DNA of 64,000 nucleotides from Streptomyces sp. ITFR-16. GTDB lineage: Bacteria; Actinomycetota; Actinomycetes; Streptomycetales; Streptomycetaceae. How positions within the stretch are numbered: position 1 is the first letter of the stretch; every line of letters starts with the position of its first letter. The stretch covers positions 4,774,001 to 4,838,000 of the forward strand of contig NZ_CP134609.1 of NCBI RefSeq assembly GCF_031844705.1, written 5' to 3'. Below are positions 24,087 through 30,630 of the stretch, piece by piece. Below the pieces are notes generated by a model. That model made no database searches, had not been told where the DNA came from, and saw nothing but the letters and a program-made list of their open reading frames with translations. The position numbers and the translations under genes are program-made.

Positions 24087-24302
24087 ATGAGTACCGCCCC
24101 CGCCCCCGGACCGCGCGATGCGGAGACGTCCGCGCCGGACCGGCCCGAGTCCAAGCCCAAGCCGGCGCTGATCTTCGACGATCCGCTGGACCAGCAGTCC
24201 GCGGACGACACGGACCGGGGCTGGGGCGAGCGGGCCCCGTCCGGCGGCAGCGCGGCGGATCTCGCGCGCTTCCTCGACGAGAAGCCGCCGCACCACATCT
24301 GA
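24087..24302 (+). CDS. small hydrophilic hypothetical protein
   Basis: 71 residues, with a perfect GGAGG four bases before the ATG. Pro-rich N-terminus, acidic middle with PALIFDDPLDQQSADD, and C-terminal ADLARFLDEKPPHH. No signal peptide and no known family; probably conserved in streptomycetes, judging by the coding-quality third positions. It follows the redox operon by 50 bases and may be cotranscribed. Convergent with mscL. Confidence 0.65.
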   Translation: MSTAPAPGPRDAETSAPDRPESKPKPALIFDDPLDQQSADDTDRGWGERAPSGGSAADLARFLDEKPPHHI

Positions 24303-24340
24303 GCGCCCGCCTCCCGCCGGCCCGGTCGCCTCCGGCCGTG

Positions 24341-24868
24341 CTACTCCTGGCTGCCCGGTGCCGGGGAGCCGCCCCCGGAGTCCCCGCCGCGCGCGGGCCC
24401 GTCGGCGGGCGCGCCGCGCTGAGCCACCAGGGCGTCGCGGATCTCCTTCAGCACCTCCAGCTCGCTCACCTCCAGCGTCTCCTGCACGCCCTCCTTCGCC
24501 GCCTGCATGGCCGCACGCCTGGCGAGGTACTTCGCCATCGGCAGCACCATCAGGAAGTACACGACGGCAGCGGTGATCAGGAAGCTGAGCGCGGCGCTGA
24601 GCACCGAGCCCCACAGGATCTGGATGCCGTCGACCTCGCCCGTCTTCGGGTCGACCGTGCAGGGGGCCTTGAGACAGGAGCTGTAGCTCTCCAGATCCTG
24701 GGTGCCGAACGCACCGACGATCGGATTGATGACGCCCTTGACGATCGCGTTCACGATGTTCGTGAACGCTGCGCCGATGACGACCGCGACCGCCAGGTCG
24801 ATCACATTGCCGCGCATCAGGAAGGCCTTGAAGCCCTCCAGTAGACTGACCTTCTTCTTCTCGCTCAC
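24341..24868 (-). CDS. mscL: large-conductance mechanosensitive channel MscL
   Basis: A 175-residue two-TM channel that opens under membrane tension to release solutes in osmotic downshock. The N-terminus is typical: amphipathic helix LLEGFKAFLMRGNVIDLAV running into TM1 (about 16-45, VVIGAAFTNIVNAIVKGVINP), a periplasmic loop with two Cys, TM2 (about 85-112) and a charged cytoplasmic helix. The C-terminal 30 residues are Gly/Ser/Pro-rich. The GTG start follows AAGGAC. In mycobacteria mscL is also near the ruc/galU/glp block, so this is conserved synteny. Confidence 0.95.
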   Translation of the reverse strand: MSEKKKVSLLEGFKAFLMRGNVIDLAVAVVIGAAFTNIVNAIVKGVINPIVGAFGTQDLESYSSCLKAPCTVDPKTGEVDGIQILWGSVLSAALSFLITAAVVYFLMVLPMAKYLARRAAMQAAKEGVQETLEVSELEVLKEIRDALVAQRGAPADGPARGGDSGGGSPAPGSQE

Positions 24869-24991
24869 GCGTGAGCCGTCCTTCGTCTGTGCCGTAGGGG
24901 GTGCGAACTGCTCCGCAACCTACGGCAGGACACCGGGGAACCACCCCATCCAGCCTGCTTGTCCGGTGACCTGATAGTGCGTCAGTACGAA

Positions 24992-25558
24992 TCAACACAG
25001 GATCACCGCAAATCCGGCGGAGATCCCCGCACCGGCCAGTCGCGTCGCCGTCGGCCTCGGCACGGACAGGACGATCAGTGCGCCCCTGTCCGCCGCGTCC
25101 GCCGCGTCCGCCGCGTCCGTCGCGCTCGTCGCCTCCTCGGCCGAGGGCACCCGCTCCACCCGTGCGCCCCGGGCCAGCACCCGGGCGTCGCCCCCGGCGC
25201 CCTCGGAGGCGATCACATCGACGCGGTCCCCCGGCCGCAGCAGCCGTACCGTCGCGGCGTCCGTGATCCGGACGGGCGCCGACACCAGCCGTACCGGCGG
25301 CGATGCCCGCTCCGGCGCCCGGCCCGCCGCGTCGGCGGCCCCGGGCCCCGTACCCCCGCCGCCGCCCAGCCCCGAAGCGGCCAGCGCGGCCGCCGTCAGG
25401 GCCAGTCCCGCGGCCATCGCCCTCCGCTGCCGCCACACCGCCCGCCGCAGCCGATGGCCGCCGCCCCCGCGCACCCGCAGCGGAGGGAAGGCGGGCACCC
25501 CGCAGGGCGGAGGCGCCGGAGAGGGCGGGGGAGGGGCCGGAGATCCGGATGCGAGCAT
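24992..25558 (-). CDS. SAF-domain (CpaB/RcpC-like) membrane-anchored protein
   Basis: 188 residues. A Pro-rich N-terminus, one basic-flanked hydrophobic helix (about 50-68, AMAAGLALTAAALAASGL), then an extracytoplasmic region with a SAF/CpaB-like core: PVRITDAATVRLLRPGDRVDVIAS and a C-terminal GALIVLSVPRPTATRLAGA. Such domains occur in Flp/Tad pilus assembly proteins, but no other pilus gene is nearby. A short AAD repeat (9-base DNA repeat around 25088-25124) interrupts the domain. The ATG is taken because the longer frame adds poorly coding sequence. Confidence 0.6.
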   Translation of the reverse strand: MLASGSPAPPPPSPAPPPCGVPAFPPLRVRGGGGHRLRRAVWRQRRAMAAGLALTAAALAASGLGGGGGTGPGAADAAGRAPERASPPVRLVSAPVRITDAATVRLLRPGDRVDVIASEGAGGDARVLARGARVERVPSAEEATSATDAADAADAADRGALIVLSVPRPTATRLAGAGISAGFAVILC

Positions 25559-25702
25559 GGCAAACACCGCCTGCGTCAGGGTGGGTGGGCGAGTCGGACG
25601 GCGGTCCGGAACTCCAGGAATTCCGGCCGCACAGCCCTCACGATCCACCACCCGCGCGATCCCCGCAGAGCCCTGTGGACGGACCGCCGGATGTGGACAA
25701 CT

Positions 25703-25768
25703 CCCTCACCCGGGCCGGGGAAGGCCCTCACCCGGGCCGGGGAAGGCCCTCACCCGGGCCGGGGAAAG
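25703..25768. repeat. three tandem copies of a 22-bp unit
   Basis: Copies begin at 25703, 25725 and 25747; each contains CCCTCACCCGGGCCGGGGAA, and only the last differs, at its end. They lie between the MTA phosphorylase stop and the SAF-protein start. Each unit includes the palindrome CCCGGG, so the array can form several hairpins and may act as a terminator. No gene is seen in 25559-25819. Confidence 0.75.
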
Positions 25769-25819
25769 CTCCCGCCCGGACCGGCAGCGGCCCGCCCGTA
25801 CAGGCCCCGAGCCGTCCTG

Positions 25820-26653
25820 TTACGGCAGCTCGATCCCCGTATCCAGCCCGTCCAGCGCGTGCGCGCACAGGCAGTCGCGGTCCGCGTCCGCCGGCAGTGC
25901 CGCCACCGCGTCGAAGAGGACCGAGCGCAACCGGTCCACATTGGCCGCGAACACCTTGAGCACCTCCTCGTGGGAGACACCCTCACCGGCCTCCGCCCCC
26001 GCGTCCAGGTCCGTCACCAGGGTCATCGTCGTGTAGCAGAGGCCCAGTTCACGGGCGAGCACCGCCTCGGGGTGCCCCGTCATCCCGACCACCGACCAGC
26101 CCATCGCCGCGTGCCAGCGCGATTCGGCACGGGTCGAGAAGCGCGGCCCCTCGACGACGACCAGCGTCCCGCCGTCCACGGCCTCCCAGTCCCGTCCGCG
26201 CGCCGCCGCCAGGGCCACCTTGCGCCCCTCGGGACAGTACGGGTCGGCGAAACCCAGGTGCACGACCTTGGGCGCCACTCCGTCGGCCCGGGTCTCGCCG
26301 TCGTAGTACGTCTGGACCCGGGTCTTCGTGCGGTCCACCAGCTGGTCCGGCACGAGCAGCGTGCCCGGCCCGTACTCCGGCCGCAGCCCGCCCACCGCGC
26401 ACGGGCCGAGCACCTGGCGCACGCCGACCGAGCGCAGGGCCCACAGGTTGGCGCGGTAGTTGATGCGGTGCGGCGGCACATGGTGGCCGCGTCCGTGCCG
26501 GGGGAGGAAGGCGACCTTGCGGCCGCCGATCTCGCCGAGGAAGACGGAGTCGCTCGGCGCTCCGTAGGGGGTCTCCACGCGGACCTCGGTGACGTCCTCC
26601 AGGAAGGAGTACAGCCCCGAACCGCCGATCACACCGATCTCTGCGTTCACCAT
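25820..26653 (-). CDS. mtnP: S-methyl-5'-thioadenosine phosphorylase
   Basis: A 277-residue PNP/MTAP-family enzyme that splits methylthioadenosine (from polyamine or ethylene-type SAM use) with phosphate into adenine and methylthioribose-1-phosphate for methionine salvage. Conserved parts: IGVIGGSGLY (about 6-15), the phosphate-site FLPRHGRGHHVPPHRINYRAN (quoted over about 48-67), GPCAVGGLRPEYGPG, VEGPRFSTRAES and the purine-site MTGHPEAVLARELGLCY. Specificity between MTA and other nucleosides cannot be proven from this. The ATG has no strong ribosome-binding site. Downstream of ruc on the same strand but separated from it by a terminator. Confidence 0.88.
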   Translation of the reverse strand: MVNAEIGVIGGSGLYSFLEDVTEVRVETPYGAPSDSVFLGEIGGRKVAFLPRHGRGHHVPPHRINYRANLWALRSVGVRQVLGPCAVGGLRPEYGPGTLLVPDQLVDRTKTRVQTYYDGETRADGVAPKVVHLGFADPYCPEGRKVALAAARGRDWEAVDGGTLVVVEGPRFSTRAESRWHAAMGWSVVGMTGHPEAVLARELGLCYTTMTLVTDLDAGAEAGEGVSHEEVLKVFAANVDRLRSVLFDAVAALPADADRDCLCAHALDGLDTGIELP

Positions 26654-26708
26654 GCGGTCACAGTAGGCGTTCCGCTCGTGACGGCGGCAGCCGGGCGGGG
26701 AACGCCGA

Positions 26709-26737
26709 GGACCCCGCCGAGCGGATCGGCGGGGTCC
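26709..26737 (-). terminator. 12-bp hairpin after the ruc gene
   Basis: GGACCCCGCCGA and TCGGCGGGGTCC flank a five-base loop, 35 bases beyond the ruc stop on the minus strand. It isolates the CIRCE-controlled gene from the MTA phosphorylase gene. Confidence 0.8.
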
Positions 26738-26771
26738 CGGTGAAGCAGGGGCGAACGGTCGGGCGGGCGGC

Positions 26772-27122
26772 TCAGGCGGCCGACGAACCGCTCGACGAGG
26801 AAGAGGCGGAGGACGACGAGGACGCCGTCGAGGAGCTGGACGAGGACGTCGACGCGGCGGTGGACGGCTTCGCGTCCGAACCCGTCGAGGACGAGGCCCC
26901 GGAGGTCTTCGCGGCGGCCGAGGCCGGCGTGCTGCTCGACGAGGAGCCGCGGCTGTCGTTCCGGTAGAAACCGGATCCCTTGAAGACGATGCCGACCGCC
27001 GAGAACACCTTCTTCAGGCGTCCGTCGCAGTTCGGGCACACCGTGAGAGCGTCATCGGTGAACTTCTGCACCGCTTCGAGGCCCTCGCCACACTCGGTGC
27101 ACTGGTACTGATAGGTCGGCAC
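26772..27122 (-). CDS. ruc: FmdB-type zinc-ribbon protein, Ruc-like heat-shock chaperone
   Basis: 116 residues. An N-terminal FmdB zinc ribbon has Cys8/Cys11 and Cys29/Cys32. From about residue 57 on it is almost entirely Ser, Ala, Thr and Gly, clearly disordered. This layout and the gene neighbourhood match mycobacterial Rv0991c (Ruc), described as a redox-regulated chaperone with an unstructured C-terminus under HrcA control. The GTG start follows AGGAGG, and a CIRCE operator abuts that ribosome-binding site, so HrcA would block both transcription and translation initiation space. The role here (binding oxidised or aggregated protein when the cysteines oxidise) is inferred from the mycobacterial protein. 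Confidence 0.82.
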   Translation of the reverse strand: MPTYQYQCTECGEGLEAVQKFTDDALTVCPNCDGRLKKVFSAVGIVFKGSGFYRNDSRGSSSSSTPASAAAKTSGASSSTGSDAKPSTAASTSSSSSSTASSSSSASSSSSGSSAA

Positions 27123-27131
27123 TTGTTCCTC

Positions 27132-27158
27132 CTGGCACTCTGACTCGATGAGTGCTAA
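27132..27158 (-). promoter_or_regulatory. CIRCE element (HrcA operator) of ruc
   Basis: On the minus strand: TTAGCACTC, nine bases, GAGTGCCAG. The left arm is the exact consensus and the right arm differs at two positions from GAGTGCTAA. It directly precedes the AGGAGG of the ruc gene. Confidence 0.88.
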
Positions 27159-27188
27159 CGACGCTCCATAGTGACGTATTCCGCTGGA

Positions 27189-28472
27189 TCAGTCCACCGT
27201 GACCGGCCCGCGGTGACCGATCCCACGTGCCACGGTCCGCCCCGAACTCCTCGGGGCGAGCCGGGAACGCAAGGTCACCAGGGTCGCCAGCGCCAGCGCC
27301 GTGCCCACCAGGGGCACCAGGAATCCGGTGCTCGCCCCATGGGCGTCCGCGAGCCGTCCGGCCACCGTCACCGCGCCCGCCTGGCCGAGCGCGACCGCGC
27401 CCGTCAGCCAGGTGAACGCCTCGGTCCGGGCGGAGGCCGGGACCAGCGCCTCGACCAGGGTGTAGCCGCTGATCAGGGCCGGGGCGATGCAGAGGCCGAC
27501 GAGCAGCCCGAGCCCCGCGAGCAGCGGCACGGAGTGCACCGCCCACAGGCCCGACGCGGTGAGCGTCAGCGCCGCGTACCCGGCGATCAGCCGGCGGCGG
27601 GGGCCGGTCTTCCAGGCGATGGCCCCGCAGGCGATGCCGGCCAGCATGTTGCCGGCCGCGAAGATCCCGTACAGCAGTCCGTTGGAACCGGGGCTGCCGA
27701 TCTCCTCGGCGAAGGCGGTCAGCGAGACCTGCATGCCGCCGAAGACCGCGCCGATCCCGAGGAAGGCGACCGCGAGCACGCGGACGCCGGGGACGGACAG
27801 GGCGGAGGTGTGCCGCGGGGAGCCCGCGGCCGCGGCGTTGCGCACCGGGGGCTGGGTGGCGCGCTGGGCGGCGAAGAACAGGCCGCCGAACAGGGTCAGG
27901 GCGGCCTCCGCGATCAGTCCGGCCGCCGGGTGCACGCCGGTGCACAGCGCGGTGGCGAGGACGGGGCCGATGACGAAGGTGAACTCGTCTGTCACGGACT
28001 CGAAGGCGGCCGCCGTGGACATCAGCGGCGAGGCCTCACGGCCCGGCGCCGCTCCCAGCACGGCCGCCCAGCGGGCCCGCACCATCGGGCCGATCTGCGG
28101 GACGGACGCCCCGGTGGGGACGGCGGCGGCGAACAGAGCCCACATCGGGGCGCCGGCCAGCGCGAGCGCCACAAGGCCCGAGACGGACGCGGTGTGCACG
28201 AGGACGCCCGGCAGCAGCACGGCGCGCTGGCCGAAGCGGTCGGCGAGCTTGCCGGTCTGCGGGGCGAACAGGGCCATGGAGACCCCGGTCACGGCCGCGA
28301 CGGCGCCCGCGCTGCCGTACGAGCCGGTGGTGTGCTGGACCAGCAGGACGATGCCGATGGTCAGCATGGCGAAGGGCTGCCGTGCGGCGAAGCCCGGCAG
28401 GAGGAAGGTCCACGCACCCGGGGTGCGCAGCAACTGCCCGTATCCGGGGCGGTCGGAGACCGTGGACGCCAC
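27189..28472 (-). CDS. MFS transporter, 12 TM
   Basis: A 427-residue major facilitator protein with about 12 hydrophobic helices. A motif-A-like loop TGKLADRFGQRA lies between TM2 and TM3, and the second half starts near SVPGVRVLAVAFLG. Resembles sugar-efflux/drug-efflux MFS proteins of actinomycetes; the substrate is unknown. The GTG start is taken because GAAAGG lies eight bases upstream; the ATG-less longer frame adds 18 residues of poor quality. The gap to the next gene (28473-28773, 301 bases) holds its promoter and a near-palindrome TAGGTCGATCTA (28676-28687), but no gene. Confidence 0.85.
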   Translation of the reverse strand: MASTVSDRPGYGQLLRTPGAWTFLLPGFAARQPFAMLTIGIVLLVQHTTGSYGSAGAVAAVTGVSMALFAPQTGKLADRFGQRAVLLPGVLVHTASVSGLVALALAGAPMWALFAAAVPTGASVPQIGPMVRARWAAVLGAAPGREASPLMSTAAAFESVTDEFTFVIGPVLATALCTGVHPAAGLIAEAALTLFGGLFFAAQRATQPPVRNAAAAGSPRHTSALSVPGVRVLAVAFLGIGAVFGGMQVSLTAFAEEIGSPGSNGLLYGIFAAGNMLAGIACGAIAWKTGPRRRLIAGYAALTLTASGLWAVHSVPLLAGLGLLVGLCIAPALISGYTLVEALVPASARTEAFTWLTGAVALGQAGAVTVAGRLADAHGASTGFLVPLVGTALALATLVTLRSRLAPRSSGRTVARGIGHRGPVTVD

Positions 28473-28773
28473 GGTCCATGCCTTTCTGCCGCCTGGTGGC
28501 CGTGCTTCCGAGGGGCGGGCCGGCACGTGGGTGCGGACCCGGTCGGGAGCTGCCGAGAGCTGTCCTCTTCGCGCGGAACTGCGGTAGATGCCGGGCGCTC
28601 GCAGCAGAGGCGGAGGACGCCACGACCGCCATACGGTCGCGCCAGCTCTGCGTCAGGCAGAGTTGGTGGATCAATAGGTCGATCTAGGTTTCCTTTATGG
28701 TACAGGCAAAGGCGCGGGCGCACCTGTGATTGTGGGCATGCCGCCCTTCGTCACCTGTGAACGCGCTGCGTTC

Positions 28774-30414
28774 TCAGTGGTGCGCCTTCGCCTCGCGTGC
28801 CTTGGCCTCGCGGGCCGCCGCGTCGCGCTTCTTCTTGCTCAGATCCGCTCGGCCCAGCTTCTTCGCGGCCTTGAGCACCCCGGCCGGATGAGGGCCGGTG
28901 ACGGTCTCCTCGCCGGAGAGCTGACTTCCCGTGCCCAGCCAGCCGGCCAGCTTGCCGCCCTCGCCGACCGCGCGCAGCCGTGCCTCGGCCGCGTCGCGCA
29001 CCGGGTCGGTCGTCACGACCAGCAGTTCGTCGCCGCGCCGCAGCACGGTCGCCGGGATGGGGACGAAGCTCTTGCCGTCGCGCACGACGAGGGTGACCGC
29101 GGCCCCCGAGGGCAGCCGCAGCTCCCCGACCTCGACGCCGTGCATCTTCGACTTCGCCGGGATGGCCACCGACAGCAGATGGCCGCGCAGCCGCTCCAGG
29201 GGTGCCGACTCGATCCCCAGGTCGGCCGCCTCGGACGGGTCCTCGGCGATGTTGAGAGCCTTGGCGAGCCAGGGCAGGGTCGGGCCCTGGATGAGGGTGT
29301 AGACGATGACGAGCACGAAGACGATGTTGAAGACCCGGGTGGAGCCCTCGATCCCGGACACCATCGGGATGGTCGCCAGGATGATGGGCACGGCGCCGCG
29401 CAGCCCCGCCCAGGACATCAGGGCCTTCTCCTGCCAGGGCAGCCGGAAGGGCGCCAGCGAGACGAAGACCTCCAGCGGCCGGGCCACCACGGTCAGCACC
29501 AGGCCCACCACGACCGCCGGCCAGAAGTCGTCGAGCAGGTCGTGCGGGGTGACCAGCAGTCCGAGCAGGACGAACATGCCGATCTGGGCCAGCCAGCCGA
29601 GCCCGTCGGCGAAGCCGCGGGTCGCGGGCCAGTGCGGCAGCTTGGCGTTGCCGAGGATCATCGCGGCCAGGTAGACGGCGAGGAAGCCGCTGCCGTGCAG
29701 CATGGCGCCCGCCGCGTACGCGGAGACCGCGATCGCCATCACGGCGATCGGGTAGAGGCCGGAGGCGGGCAGCGCGACATGGCGCAGCCCGAAGGAGCCG
29801 AGCCAGCCCACGGCGATGCCGACGGCCGCGCCGATGGCCAGTTCCAGCGCTATCTCGCCGACCAGGACGTACCAGCTGTCGACCGTCCCCACGGTGGAGA
29901 AGGCCACCACCAGGATGACCACGGGGGCGTCGTTGAAGCCGGACTCGGCCTCCAGGACACCGGTGATCCGGGAGGGCAGCGGCACCTTGCGCAGCACGGA
30001 GAAGACCGCGGCGGCGTCCGTGGAGGAGACGACCGCGCCGATGATCAGCGACTGCCGCCACTCCAGGCCGACCAGGTAGTGCGCCCCGGCCGCGGTCACG
30101 CCGACGCTGATCGCGACGCCGACGAGCGAGAGCATCGCCGCGGCGGGCAGCGCGGGTCTGATCTCTTTCCACTTCGTGCCGAGGCCGCCCTCGGCGAGGA
30201 TCACGACGAGGGCCGCGTACCCGATGACCTGCGTCAGTTCCGCGTTGTCGAACTTGACGTCGAAGAGCCCGTCCTGCCCCATGACGATCCCGATGCCGAG
30301 ATACAGGAGCAGGCTGGGGAGTCCGCTGCGGGACGAGATCCGGACAGCGGCGACCGCGACGAGCAGGACGAGTGAGCAGACGAGCAGGAGTTCGTTGAGC
30401 GTGTGGACAGTCAG
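28774..30414 (-). CDS. CPA1-type potassium/proton antiporter with TrkA-C domain (probable CTG start)
   Basis: A Na+/H+-exchanger-family protein of about 546 residues: roughly 12 membrane helices with the ion-site segment SSTDAAAVFSVLR and ESGFNDAPVVI, then a soluble RCK/TrkA-C-like domain (about 440-510) and a Lys/Ala-rich tail. It probably exports K+ (or Na+) in exchange for protons. The first ATG would remove most of the first membrane helix. Upstream of it, the frame stays open for 44 codons to LTVHTLNELLLVCSLVL, and a strong GGAAGGA sits seven bases before a CTG codon; no ATG, GTG or TTG occurs in that stretch. I therefore place the start at CTG 30414. The ligand of the RCK domain (perhaps a nucleotide) is unknown. 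Confidence 0.8.
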   Translation of the reverse strand: MTVHTLNELLLVCSLVLLVAVAAVRISSRSGLPSLLLYLGIGIVMGQDGLFDVKFDNAELTQVIGYAALVVILAEGGLGTKWKEIRPALPAAAMLSLVGVAISVGVTAAGAHYLVGLEWRQSLIIGAVVSSTDAAAVFSVLRKVPLPSRITGVLEAESGFNDAPVVILVVAFSTVGTVDSWYVLVGEIALELAIGAAVGIAVGWLGSFGLRHVALPASGLYPIAVMAIAVSAYAAGAMLHGSGFLAVYLAAMILGNAKLPHWPATRGFADGLGWLAQIGMFVLLGLLVTPHDLLDDFWPAVVVGLVLTVVARPLEVFVSLAPFRLPWQEKALMSWAGLRGAVPIILATIPMVSGIEGSTRVFNIVFVLVIVYTLIQGPTLPWLAKALNIAEDPSEAADLGIESAPLERLRGHLLSVAIPAKSKMHGVEVGELRLPSGAAVTLVVRDGKSFVPIPATVLRRGDELLVVTTDPVRDAAEARLRAVGEGGKLAGWLGTGSQLSGEETVTGPHPAGVLKAAKKLGRADLSKKKRDAAAREAKAREAKAHH

Positions 30415-30630
30415 TGGCCGGTCCTTCCCTGCGTACGCCTGCCGGATCGTCTTCCGGCGGCCGGTACTTCGTTACCTTACCTAATCTTTAACGTTTTCTT
30501 GATGCGTTCGAGTATTCGTACGATCGCTACGCAATTCGAGTCATCCCGATACCGCGTCAGAGTGGCTTCCCCGCTGCGCCTATGGTTGCTCCTGCACTCC
30601 CAGGACCACCCTGCCCCTCGAAGGACAGCG

